Source: Eukaryota sp. TZLM1-RC
Taxonomy: Eukaryota; Metamonada: BaSk clade
Assembly: GCA_040285825.1 (NCBI GenBank)
Contig: JAUPSS010000003.1
Location: 2,480,001-2,544,000 of the forward strand
Direction of reading: 5' to 3'
Length of the DNA: 64,000 nucleotides
A program made the position numbers and the translations under genes. Below are positions 52,140 to 63,965 of this stretch, piece after piece; position 1 is the first letter of the stretch, and every line of letters begins with the position of its first letter. The notes under the pieces are model-generated. The model worked only from the letters and a program-made list of their open reading frames with translations. It had not been told where the DNA came from and did no database searches.

Positions 52140-54225
52140 AACAAATTGAAATTTTTTTTAAAAATATTATTTATTCAACAACGAATATGAAAACATAAAA
52201 ATAACCATCTAGAATTCAATATCCTCCAAACAAGCGTCATTATTACTGAACCTACTCACAGCATTACGTTCATATTCTACACCAATAGCTAAAAGTGCCT
52301 TTGAAATCATTGTTGGAATAAACTTGAAAATGCAAAAAACAATTCTATTTAACCAGAAAGTGGAGTTCATTGTTTTACCAGACCTATTCAGTAACACTTT
52401 TTTAAAATTTTCCAAAAAGTGCAACCCTGAAGGTCCAATATTGCCAAAAAGAGAAATTGCAAACGAGCACAAACTGATATTTCACATGTTTCACACTACC
52501 TAACTGTGCCAAAGGTTCTTCATATTTTTTTATCTTCTTTTTTTCGGCGTTAGATAACGGCGAATCAGCGGAATACACTAAACGAGCAGCAGAATTTTTG
52601 CAAACATCCACTGAAACAACGTCTACGACATTGAGAACACCATAGATCCCTGGAGCTACTAAATCTGCCCTTCTTTTACCAAAGGAATCATCAGTTTGAT
52701 CTGAAGACAGCTTACGTACTAGTGGCTCAATAAATGCCTCTATATTGAAACTTTTGCACATGGCATATAATTGATCACGAACTGAGTCATGAACAAGTGA
52801 GCGATAAGTTATAAAATACTTACAGTTTAAAATATGGAAAAGCGTAACAACACTCTTGCAGCGACAAATTAAATCATTTGATATTGAACAAGGCCATAGA
52901 AAACATCTCATTCTCATTGTAGTGGTCCATTGGTGATCATTAAGTACAAGGCCATAAATGTTGGGAATTTGGGAGATTAGGCAACTTGAGCAACTGTCTT
53001 CAAGATCAATCAAAAAGTTTGCAAAAACGGGATTTTTTTTCTTTAGCCAAGCAAAGACGTACAGTATAATCCAAGTTGTCTAAAACTTTCAATATTTTTT
53101 TCTACAATTTTGCAAAAGTCAGTGGTAAGGAGAGCAAGCTTCTTGGAGGAAGTTCCACAATATCAGAGGGGAAACATTAAGACCAAATATTGGGTGAAAG
53201 AGTTTCAATTTTTTGTTGCAAAAAAATAAGATATGAGCTGCCACAATTTTCAATGAGGTCAATTTTTTCAGGAAAACGATTCACAAACTCATAAATAAAA
53301 TTTTTACCACCTCCAATAAAAGTAGGTTTACAAAGGTAGCTTGATTTATGAAAATCAACACCACCAAAATTTGTACCACAAAAAATGTGGCTTCGTAACT
53401 GAGATGCATCAATTTCCAATAATTTTGCTAAAAAATTGGTTCTTTGTTCATTAAAAATTCGACAAAACTCCAAAGAAATTGATGGTGATGTTGATCTCAA
53501 AATATGAGTAAATTTTCCAGAATAACAGATTTTTAGGAAAAAGAATTTCAAATGTTTCTCAATATTTAAATTTTCTATTGATTCTAATTCATTGCCAAAT
53601 TGAGACAACAGAGTCGAAAGTTGGCCTTTGACTTCATCAATATTTCCGAGATAACAACCCAAAAAACGAAAACCAGACTGATCGTAATTTATAAAGGGGA
53701 CATTGACATCGTTAATGAAAAATCAATTGGTTCATGGCCAATAATCAAACATTTGGAGATATTCAATGAGAGACCAATATCTTTATAACGCTGTTGAATA
53801 AAAGTTGCTATTTGTTTCAGAATTGTAATAGGAGCAATTACAGAAATTTCATCCATATATGCTACAATATCTATTTCTGGGAATTTTTCTTTGAATTCGC
53901 ACGTTAATGGATGAATTGCCAGACAAAAGAAAAAAGGACCAAGTGGATCACCTTGTTTCACACCTGAAGATGAAAGCAGGTCAAAGTTTTCATAGACCAT
54001 TGTGGATGATTTTCCATAAAATGAATAGAAAAAAGGCTCAACTTCAGGAAAATGCTTTTGCAGTAAAGGTAAAATGGAAGAACGAGATACAGAATTGAAA
54101 GCATTCTTAAAGTCTAAATTGAAGATGTAATTAGAATTGCTAGAATTAAAAAACACATCCGACGAAAGAGCAGCAGAAGAAGCACCATCAATTGTCTTGA
54201 TTCCAAATTGAAAAATACAGGCTTT
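52140..54225 (-). mobile_element. LINE-B copy, RT inactivated, 5' truncated
   Basis: On the minus strand: RT motif 3 onward (IFQFGIKTIDGASS, FNLDFKNAFNSVSR, SSGVKQGDPLGPFFFCLAIH), where the catalytic box reads YMDE instead of YMDD. Then thumb (53177-53662), a Cys/His knuckle (CRCKSVVTLFHILNCK) and endonuclease-like domain (52402-53013: KRRADLVA, VVDVVSVDV, KKIKKYEEPL). The tail frame is 52209-52472. Several frameshifts separate these. Compared with LINE-A it has a different consensus, so it is a second family. Confidence 0.85.
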
Positions 54226-55680
54226 TTCTCAAACATTGAGAAAATTCAGATCAGGGAACAAATTAAAAATAAAAAGAGAATTAAAAAAATTGAAAAATAA
54301 AAATCAAAATTTACGACATAATGGTGAATGGTGGAGACTGTAGAGTACCATTTCAGTATGGGCTATTGAATTTAGTACACTGAAATTAATAGTTTTTCGA
54401 TTCACTAAGGTTTAATTATTGTGTTCACAAAGTGCGCATGCCAAACATCTATAGAACAAGGAGTATTGTTTTTCACAGGTTAGTTTTTCAGATTTCTTTG
54501 TTTGAACAATGATATCTGAACTGGAATTTTCAAAAATTAAGTGCTTGAAGTTTATGTTAGGGTTTTTGCTCAAATGTTTTATTTTTTGAGAATTAATAAT
54601 TCTTTCTCTTTCCAACTGTCGGGTTTTGAGAATATGTGATTCAAGGGTAAATTATTTAATTTTTGAGATAAGTGATAAACCCATGGTCAGATATCTTTCA
54701 ACTATCTATAATCAATGAAAAGATCATGAACACAAATTTTGATTCCCTTATGGCAGAACATGTTGGATATTCCTTTTTCCGACGAAAAACAATTCTAGAC
54801 AAAATGATCGAATTGCCAGAACAATATTGGTGTACTTGAATGTCAATATTAACGAAACACAGAACATTACAGAGCTGATCTTAGTTATATCGGAAAAGAA
54901 ACATTTTACAAAAATGTCTGAAGATTTTACTCATTAGCTCTGAGCGAAGAAGACTCACAATTCTACCTTATATCTTGGACAAATTATAGACGTTTTGTGA
55001 GTCGTCAAAGAATTGAATTTCCTGCAAATGTTCGTAATGTAGCCTGTGTTTATATATTCAACATTGTTCATTCTGAGTTCTGACTCATTTACAAGATGGA
55101 TGAATTGATGATATTCATAATTTATTTCTTGGACGATTGAATTCTTCTAGGACTATTATGCTTTCTGATGAGATCAACACTTGATTTAAACCTTTCTTGT
55201 GTTGAGATGTAAATACAATAATTATTATAATTGGAAAGGTTCTTCATTCAAAACTGCAATAATAAGTAATTTCTAAACAAAATTGTAACTACTGTTTTAG
55301 TTTTATTTATTTTATAAAACTACAATACTTTGTTGATTAAAATCAGAATGAATGAAATAAACACTACTGTTTTTGAAATCGCCAATAAAATGAAAAAACA
55401 ACAATTGTAATGTCTAAATTAAAATCATTTTATTAATCAATAGTCAATTCTATGCAGAATAATTTTGTGCTCATAATCACTAGGTTTACTTTATGAAGTC
55501 TAAAATATGTCAGAATTGGGAAGAATTGAATTGAAAGAAAGTGGGAAAGTATGCTATCAATATTATTTGGGAATTTTTTGGTTCTTTTTGTCCTCCTTTT
55601 GAACAAAATTTTGTAAATAATTCCGACGATTTAACTTATATAGCATCGAGAAATCAATCATCCTAGAAATTAAGTAAAAT
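54226..55680. other. AT-rich intergenic region
   Basis: No gene is supported. ORF 54412-54615 (minus) is short and without a domain. The sequence around 55490-55680 may be degraded 5' LINE-A sequence, but I cannot show it. Confidence 0.45.
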
Positions 55681-55689
55681 TTTTGAAGA

Positions 55690-58050
55690 CAAATGCTTTG
55701 GCAACAAATGGTCCAAGGCTTTGTCAGGTTTAAGTCCCGGAGTTAAAGCACCCAACAATGAAAATACAATAGATAAACTAAAAATACTTCATCCTCATGA
55801 AGACCCTATAATGGATCAAAATTTGTATGGCACATACTGGGAAAATTATCCATTGATGCCATCAGAAGTTTTTTCGGTTATCAAAAAGAGACCACGTGGT
55901 AAGTCTGCCGGACTTTCTGGTATTACTATTGATCATGTAAAAGCCGCGATTATTTCTTCAGAAGATTGTCTTGGTTTATTGACCAAATTTTTCAACCAAA
56001 TATTATCTTGTCAACTCAAATACCCAGAAGAATTAAGAAGTTCTCGTTTGACTGCACTTGTCAAAAAATCAAAACTGGATGTTCGTCCTATTGCAGTCTC
56101 TGAGAGCTTGCACAATATTTTTTCTGCGTGTTGCTTAAGCAGGTTTAACGAGAAAGCAAAAAAAATTTATTACCCTTTCAATATGGTATAAATACTACAG
56201 ATGGAGTCTCTTCAGCGATATTTGCTACTGATGTATTATTTCGCCAAAATGAATCCAATGTTTTTATGTCATTGGATTTTAGTAATGCTTTCAATTCACT
56301 AAGTCGTCGCAGTATCCATGGTGCTCTATTGCAATATATGCCGAAATTAATACCGTATTTTCAATCAACATATTGCACATATTCTAATTTACATTTTGGA
56401 AACAACATTTTGAGTTCATCAAGTGGTGTAAAGCAAGGAGATCCGTTAGGGCCTCTTTTGTTTTGTTTGGCCATTCATCCTATTTTACTGCAAATTCAAG
56501 AGATGTTTCCTTCACTAAAAATGATTGCATATATGGATGATGTTGTGCTTATTGGTGATTTAAATATTGTGAAACAAGCAAGTGTATGTTTTAAAGAATT
56601 ATTTACCAAAATTGGTCTCCGACTTAATTCACTTAAATGTGTTTTGTTATCGAATTCTCCAGTTTCCACAATAGTTGATGGTATTGAAATTCAAGCCAAA
56701 TTATATTCAATTGATGCTATTCATCATTTGGGTTCGTTTTTAGGAAATAATGATGAAATTACCAAAAAATTGTTTGAAAAGCTGAACTCAATTTCTGACA
56801 AAATTGACCGAATGATGAATTTAGATATAAAAAAACCCATCAAATTTACCATTATAAGACTGTGTTTTAGTTCCAATTTTAATCATATATTTCGATCTAC
56901 AAATCCTCTCGTCACTAGACCTTTGGCTCAGAAATTTAATGAGTTACGTGCAAAAGTTTTGTCTCAATTACTGGGATGTAAAATGTCTCAAATTCCAGAT
57001 CATGCTTACCTTAGTCCTCATTATGGCGGTTTGGGGTGGACGAAGGCTTCTATTCTTACATCATGTGCTTTTGTTGGTGGATGCAGAAACGCAATCTTTG
57101 AGTTTTCCGAAAGATTTGCAGATTGGGAAGATTTATTGATGACAACGCAAAGTTCCACTGTTTTTGCATTAAATGAAGAAATTTCAAAAATTGATGTAGA
57201 AAAATGGGGTCGATGTTTTCGTCAATCATTCAATGGCAATATTCCAGAAAAAATGTTTTAAATTTGAAGTACACTCTTCGAACATTACAGAAACGATTGA
57301 CTGGAATGTATGAAAAAGATCTTTATAATAATATATGCAGCTCGGCTGTTTTAAATCAAGATCTTCACTCATTGTTATTGGAAAAGGGTGTTTGTGAAAA
57401 CAAGTCGTCAGATTCTTCACTTTTTGTAATCATTGTACCACGAAGATTTGGGTTGTGTGCCACTAATGAAGCATTTGTAACAAAAATGAGATTATATTTG
57501 AACAACCCCATTAATCAATTATTATCAAAAGAAAAATGTATTTGTTCGAATTCACCTCAACTCACTTTAAGCCATGCTCTGAATTGCTCTAAATTGATAA
57601 CTTATCGTTCTTCATTACATGATGCTGTTAGAGACACTGTTTTCAATATGGCACAAACTACAAGGATATCGTGTATCAAAGAGCCCCTGCTGAAGGAAAC
57701 ACTTTCTCTGAATAATTTTGGTTCTGATGATAGAGGTGATGTATACTGTGATTGGATTGATAATTCTGAAGCTATTGTTGACTTTGTCTCATGAAATGTT
57801 GCAAATGATACTTTGGTTCACAGAAGAAAACTTAATCCTGTGGCTGCTCTGGATTTTAAAGCAAAAGAGAAACATAGAAAATATGATAAAAATATTGAAG
57901 AGGCTAATGTCGATAGAAATACACAGCTGGTTTTTATTGCTTTCCCATTTTCGATAAATGGAAGATTTTCAGTTGAAGAGGAAATCTTGGTTCAATGATA
58001 GTCGTCCCATTAGTATTGAGTTAATTTATTTAAGTGTGCAAATTCAATAA
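55690..58050 (+). mobile_element. Longest LINE-A copy: RT, knuckle and endonuclease domain
   Basis: RT start (55721-56191: SAGLSGITIDHVK, LRSSRLTAL, RPIAVSESLHNI). A frameshift at an A8 run (56158-56165) leads to FSLDF-type AFNSLSRRS, SSGVKQGDPLGPLLFCLAIH and the intact catalytic AYMDDVVLIG (56266-57261). A second frameshift at 57250 leads to the knuckle (CICSNSPQLTLSHALNCS) and endonuclease-like domain (DDRGDVYCDW). A TGA at 57794 replaces the family Cys codon, and ~150 bp near the end are deleted. The upstream N-terminal domain is missing. The 3' end is 54 bp upstream of the DUF1343 gene start. Confidence 0.88.
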
Positions 58051-58103
58051 ATACAATAATTAAAGAAAGTGGGATTGCATTCAATCTTATTCAATCACCA
58101 GAT

Positions 58104-59477
58104 ATGCAATTTGGGATCGATCGACTCGTAGAAGAACCTGCTCTTTTAAACAACCTTGGTAATGTTTCCATCGTTTCCAATCAAGCAGCAATAGGGTCTC
58201 ATTACCAAACTGTTGCGGACACGATCATCGAACTATCTCAAACAGCCACAAATACCAAAGTGATCAGCATTATTGGTGCTCAGCACGGCTACTATCAAAC
58301 CCAACAGGATAATATGATTCTCACCAATGATTCAACGTATACTTTTCATACATCAACATCAACCATTACACTTCCTCTCTATAGCCTGTATAGTGATACA
58401 CTTTCTCCGACCGAAAAACAGTTGGAGAACGTAAATTCCATTATATTTGACCTCCAAGATGTTGGAGTTCGTGTTTACACTTACATGGCAACATTGATCA
58501 ACATTATCAAAACGATAAGCAACAAGGACATCACGCTAATAGTACTGGATCGTCCAAACCCATTAGGCCTCTGTTACAAAGATGATAGTCCTAACACTAA
58601 TGCAAGGTGGAAGAGGATCGAAGGGGAACCAACTGGAAAAGGTTTTGAATCTTTTGTCTCAATGTTACCTATTTCTTTACGCCATGGACTGACAATGGGC
58701 GAAATTGGGCTCATTTACACCAAACTATTTTGTTCTGACAGTGTTTTTGAAACAGTAACTGAAGGTCCATCAAATGTGATTTCTTCGATCACCAACAATG
58801 TCTTGACGTGTAAGTCTCCTCTTAATTTCACCTACAAGGTTATTCTGGTTTCGAACCTCAAACGCTCCACTCCTCTTTCTTCACTTTCATCACTTCCTTT
58901 CGTCATGCCCTCGCCCAATCTCCCTTTTTGGGAGTGTGTGTTTTGGTATCCCTATTCAGTAGCCATTGAAGCAACGTCGTTTAGTGAGGGCAGGGGGAGT
59001 ACAGTGCCTTTTAAATTGATTGGAAGTTTGATGGAAGAAGAAAAGGTTGAATTGATTGTGAATATCTTGAATAGAGTTGGTTCTGCTTACGGATTGGCTT
59101 TTAAATCACACAAATTTAGTCCTACGTTTTCAAAGTTACAGTCTCAAAAAGTCAATGGAATTATGGCCTTTATCACGAATATTGACCTTGCCAATGATGC
59201 ACCAGTTACTTCATTGGGATGGTTAACTATTGCTCTACTCTATGATGGTAATGTTAACAAATGGAGAATGCCCAATGAGGGTTATGAATTTGATTATGAA
59301 CGATATGCTATTGACCTTATATATGGATCTGATAAGTTTAGGCATTTTGCAGAGGAATTAAAGCTTGAGGATGGTGAAGAGGAAGTGTTGCGTAGGTGGA
59401 AGAAATTTGTAGAGGAGCAGACTGTATTGACTGAGCAGTGGGTAGAGAAGTTTAAAAGTTCCTTTTTGTATAAGTAA
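58104..59477 (+). CDS. DUF1343/NamZ-type exo-N-acetylmuramidase-like protein
   Basis: 457 residues without a signal peptide. DUF1343 landmarks are in order: FGIDRL, SNQAAIGS, GAQHGYY (the family has PEHG), LPLYSLY, IIFDLQDVGVRVYTYMATL, VLDRPNPLG, LRHGLTMGEIG, VMPSPNLPFWE and FSEGRGSTVPF. NamZ-type enzymes remove terminal N-acetylmuramic acid from peptidoglycan fragments in bacteria. The first Glu of PEHG is Gln here, a change at a conserved and possibly catalytic site. A eukaryote with this enzyme could use bacterial wall sugars, or the gene may have come by transfer; both are inference. Intronless, with a LINE just upstream and codon use like its neighbours. Confidence 0.85.
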   Translation: MQFGIDRLVEEPALLNNLGNVSIVSNQAAIGSHYQTVADTIIELSQTATNTKVISIIGAQHGYYQTQQDNMILTNDSTYTFHTSTSTITLPLYSLYSDTLSPTEKQLENVNSIIFDLQDVGVRVYTYMATLINIIKTISNKDITLIVLDRPNPLGLCYKDDSPNTNARWKRIEGEPTGKGFESFVSMLPISLRHGLTMGEIGLIYTKLFCSDSVFETVTEGPSNVISSITNNVLTCKSPLNFTYKVILVSNLKRSTPLSSLSSLPFVMPSPNLPFWECVFWYPYSVAIEATSFSEGRGSTVPFKLIGSLMEEEKVELIVNILNRVGSAYGLAFKSHKFSPTFSKLQSQKVNGIMAFITNIDLANDAPVTSLGWLTIALLYDGNVNKWRMPNEGYEFDYERYAIDLIYGSDKFRHFAEELKLEDGEEEVLRRWKKFVEEQTVLTEQWVEKFKSSFLYK

Positions 59478-59714
59478 ATGTAAATAGTGCTTATTTTCTA
59501 GCTCTACTTTCTTTATCTAAAATCTCTACCAGTGGTTGTATATTTCACAAGGTAAGGGTCATGGAGTGTTCCAATGTTTTTCAACATCCTTTTCACCAAT
59601 AAATGCATCAATTTTCTCTTTCCGCAACAATGAATTCTACAATTTAACATGTTTTGTTTCAAGAGTGACCAGTTGTTGTGAAACACAGCAATTCCTTTAT
59701 ACTCAAATAAAAAA

Positions 59715-59786
59715 CACGCACGATGGGACTCGAACCCACAATTTTTTGCTTAGGAAACAAAAGCCTTTCCATTAGGCCACGCGCGT
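59715..59786 (-). tRNA. tRNA-Arg (anticodon CCU)
   Basis: 72 nt on the minus strand. Acceptor ACGCGCG pairs CGTGCGT; D stem GCC/GGC; anticodon stem TTTGT/GCAAA with loop TTCCTAA (anticodon CCT, reads AGG); T stem GTGGG/CCCAT with loop TTCGAGT; discriminator G. No CCA is encoded. Internal promoters: A box TGGCCTAATGG, B box GGTTCGAGTCC. A run of six T follows directly, the Pol III terminator. No intron. Confidence 0.93.
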
Positions 59787-60382
59787 CATGTTGGAAAGGC
59801 GATGTCATTGTGTACAGTACTGAAGGTGACGAACAGAAAATAGTTTCAAACACGCTATCATCAGTAATTATCTACACACATTTTGAACTATCTTCCTTCG
59901 CCATAATTATGCCCTACTTCCACCATTGTATCTCTTTACGCATTGACCTCACGGTGATCTCATTTGTTCACCATGCACAATGCTTCTCGCCGATCCTCAT
60001 TTCCTTTGATTAGTCTTTTGATTCGGTGAGACATTGTCCAGTTATCTTCCCTATTATCTCGTCAGTTTCTGATCTGTTTGCTTGACGGATCTACGATGAC
60101 CTACTCTGATCCAGTCGCTTTGTTATCTTGTTGTACTTTGGTTTTTTTTGTAGGTTTTGGCGCTTCTTCTTTAAAGGTCTTGTTCTTGTCAGTCTGAAAA
60201 GGTTATTGTTGCTCGCTTGCTCGTGCTACGATGTGTTATGACGTGTTATGACGTGTCAAGTACCACGTAAGGAACGCCAGTCCTTGTTCCATTGTTGTAT
60301 TTATCTCTACTTCTACTTCAATTTTTGAGTTTGTTTTCCAATGATTATCGCCGATCTATCGGGTTTCAGTTCTGTTAAAGGG
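59787..60382. other. C/T-rich region upstream of repeat copy 3
   Basis: 59870-60320 is pyrimidine-rich on the plus strand like the blocks before the other repeat copies. TATGACGTGTTATGACGTGTCAAG at 60238 contains doubled TGACGTGT words. No gene is supported. Confidence 0.4.
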
Positions 60383-60550
60383 GTCTCTCTGCCAAATATC
60401 GAGAGTAATTCTCTTTATTTAGAGCCACAATTTTCAGTTACAAAAACGACTAAGTAATCATTAGTTATGCAGTTTTTAATTGCTTGAAGTTGATTACGGT
60501 CAAGAAAGATCTGATTACGTGTTTCTGTATAGTTTACATGTTTTTGGATT
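60383..60550 (+). repeat. Dispersed ~165-bp repeat, copy 3
   Basis: GTCTCTCTGCCAAATATCGAGAGTAATTCTC through TTTACATGTTTTTGGATT, aligned end to end with copies 1 and 2; the middle (AGTTACAAAAACGACTAAG) is the most divergent part. Confidence 0.88.
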
Positions 60551-62190
60551 GTTTGACATTTCATTAAGTATTTGATGACTTTTGGTTTTTTTATTCATTA
60601 AATTCAAAATTTGGTTAATGTAAATTTGTGTAACTTATAGTACAATCAACATGAGACGGAACAGTTAAATAATATTTCGTCATCTAATTTAGTGATCACT
60701 TCATGCAAGCCACTACTCACCTCGTCTAAAACCTTCTATTAATTTATTTATTAATTTATTAATTAATTAATTTATCCACCGTCTTTTTTACTTCAGTTCA
60801 ACAAAGGGAAATTTTAGTGTTTCACACAGGAATTGACTTGAGTTTAGTGGCAACCAAGATGCTGGCACGAAGTATTGACAAGGATTGTTTTATACAATTT
60901 TGTTTGTCTCAAATTATCACAAAACAATCGATCTGCCTGTAATGATCTACATTTCAACACCAATGTCCCATGGCCATTGTGGGTTTTGCTCAAACCAATC
61001 AGTCGGCATTTTTCTCCAAACTGGTGGTACATTTCTGGAACCTGAGGTGAGTAGTTCAGCTTTCGAAAATCCTCCATTTTCCAGAGCTGAAACGAGCTCG
61101 AAAATAGTTGTAATTTAGCTTTTTGTTATCAACAATAGCTTACTCCTACTGTTATCGATTACTGGTTCAGAATAATTGCACGTGAATGACTTAACAATGT
61201 TATGCTATTTGTCCGTTTAGTTGTACAAATTTTGAACAGCTGCCATTACGTCATGACAAATGGTTGTTTCAGTGTCATTTTCAATTATGAAGTAGAATCG
61301 ATAATCGACGACAGTTGTTCGTTTATCAGAAAAATCAATCGATCGAATTTCTAAACAGTGAAGCAAAAATTAAATTTAGTTATTGACAAAACTACTTTCC
61401 TGCTACACCATAAAAGGTATCAACTACATTAAAACTCCACTTGAGTTGTTTTCCTGACAACTGAATTTATTTATACACGACTAGTTTTCATTCGTGCACT
61501 CCTCAATCTAGGTATCATTACAAAACAAATGTTTGATTGGATCATCTTTTAGAGATTTTATTTTATCTCATGAACATAAAATCTGTGTAAATATTTCCAG
61601 GCTGGCAATATCAACTTCGTTGAAGAGTTTTTGAACATTGTTTTCTAGTTCAGCAGGAAAAATATTTCAAGCTTATGCAGGAGCTTATGGAGATCGGTTA
61701 GTAGTAACGATACTGTTGTAGCATGGGTGCAGAGATGTTCATTTGGGTCCACAAACTATCACCAGGGGCGGAAGTAATGAGATCATTATTATTAAAGATG
61801 CATCAACTCCAGCCATTGAACATCCTTCTTCCTTTCATGTTTTGCAACTGTCAATTGTAATTCGCTGTAAACATCCATTTCGTCTTTTTGTGCATGATTA
61901 AATATTTTATCTTTCAAAAATGTTCGAATCGAATAATTTTCGAACAATCTCAGAAAAGTTCGAACTTTTTTGGGTCCAAGTTTTTTCCAAAAACGTTATA
62001 AGACTCGATACTTGTTGGATTAATGAAAGATTTAGTAAGCTCAGAGGGAGAGCAAATGACATAAGATCATCAGTTTTTACCGAAATACTAACTGATAAGG
62101 TATTAGATTCTTACGAACGTGAGTGGAACTCATAATTGGCACACAGTCTGGAATGCCACGGATGGCTTGATGGTGTGCTGCCTTTTCCTG
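60551..62190. other. Intergenic, no recognised gene
   Basis: Short ORFs on both strands (60844-61077 minus, 60885-61118 plus, 61920-62135 plus) lack domains. The 61700-62190 part may be the end of the gypsy relic that follows, but no motif shows it. Confidence 0.4.
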
Positions 62191-62198
62191 TTTTTCTT

Positions 62199-63139
62199 TC
62201 AATCTGCGGAAGTTAGATCGAATTTCTTGAATAAAATATAACTCAGACGTCGATCTTTTAATGCTAATAAGATTTTTGCCAGGGGCGACATGTCGGAACC
62301 AAAGATCACTTGGTAGGGAGTGTGGTTAGTTTTTGAGAGGTCATCCAGTCTTATGTGTATGCCCTTGTTGTTCATCAGTCCTCGATGACGCAGCAAGTCA
62401 GCACCAATGAGAATGGTCTCATGTTCAGGAACAATATTTAACTTGTGTTTCACCTGAACAATCTGGGTAACGCTTCCTAGTCTAATATTTAGGGTTCCAG
62501 AAGGAGTACCTAAGGACTATGAGGTCGTGTGTGAGCCGTACATTCAACCTCATCAACTGAATATTTGTAACCACGGGTCCATGATGCAAAACTGGAATAT
62601 TCCAGCAAGCTGTGACGTCATCAGTAACGGTGATAACAAGGGAATGACCATTGGGAAATACATCATCCCGAATTTTTGCTTGTACCGAACATTGAAGACC
62701 TATTGGAAAAAATTTTTTTGGCAAAACTGTTCAGAAAAGCTGATGGCTGTTGAGACATATCAATACCAGTAAAGAATAAGAATAATTTATTAGTTCACCG
62801 GTTCTTATAAAGCCCATCACTAGTGAAGTATACCTAAATGTACTCGACTAATTGTCCACAGTACAACAAAGCTGTGTCTGGCAACTTTATTTCGAAAGCC
62901 CTGCCCTTTACTTGGAGAAAACGTCGCCGGTAACAGGACAGACGTTCACGGACGTCACCAATGCGGACATCGAGCTTAAGTTCTGATATAGCCAGACTAA
63001 GATCTTGGTAAGCATGGAACAACACGAGGAATTGTCGATGTCTGAGAAGATTATCATCACTGGCGGTGAGGTCGGACATCTGCAGAGCTAAAGACTCTAA
63101 AGAAACGATAAGAATTGACTTAGAGTCTTGTTGGAACAA
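62199..63139 (-). pseudogene. Gypsy relic: gag-like and protease part
   Basis: On the minus strand 63139-62834 is a helical gag-like frame. 62724-62482 and 62453-62199 carry a retropepsin-like region: IVPEHETILIGADLLRHRGLM parallels LIIPSSNKFLIGVDMLQQPEL in the element at 7.1 kb. No RT follows. The frames are not continuous. Confidence 0.6.
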
Positions 63140-63752
63140 GTTCCTTCATGGAAGACACAGAGGAGTATTTATATATATAGGAGGATTTATAATTGCTGTT
63201 CATAAAAGGATGGTTGTGTGTTCATCAAAACAACTGAAGCTTCATGATAACATACATACAGAAATCTTTTCACTGTTTCCCAGAACTCAATTATTGTTAA
63301 CAAACTTCAATCATTATTGATAGTATCATTTCTGTGGAATTGTCCCGGATACATCACAATTGAAGCAAGTAGCTAATCAATAATAACATGAAATCTCAGT
63401 AGATGATGAACACTAACTACCTTTATGCCACTTGACAAACCTTATCCACACGTGTCGTATAGCATTTCGACTTTTCATTTAGGATAGATAAATTGATTGA
63501 ATTTCTAAAAAATCTTAGGAAAACGGTTTGAAACCCAAGTCTGTGGCTAACGAACTCAAAAGTGGTAAATTAGTCATTGATCGCCACCAAAGTGATAAAC
63601 TGATTTTTACCCGTAGTTCTTTGATACATTTCAATTGGAGCTAATGAATAAGTAAGACTTCTCCACTGATAAATTGTTGAAATTCCAGCCAAACATCCAA
63701 GTGTTGAGTCTCTGGCAAAAACTTCGGTGCAACTTCCAATGAAAACTTTGCT

Positions 63753-63965
63753 TCACATCATCTGAAAATCTTGCAAATTTTGTGGATCCAGAGCAAAGCA
63801 GGCCAAGTGAAGATCACTTGCATACAGCTTCCATCTTTTCTTGTAGCAATCTTGAATAGTAGCTCTAAAATCGTCGAGGAACCCTGCATCTTCTGTGTCA
63901 ATTATATCAACAATACTCTGTAATCTAGAATAAACTTGACTGATACATTCTCCATTTTCATTCAC
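63753..63965 (-). pseudogene. hAT/DUF659-like transposase C-terminal fragment
   Basis: 70 codons with a helix then YASDLHLACFALDPQNLQDF, the helix with the H-AA-F-L-P pattern found before the hAT dimerisation domain. It may be cut by the window end (upstream frame runs to 63965). It could belong with the DUF659 fragment at 30833-31260 as a family. Confidence 0.55.
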
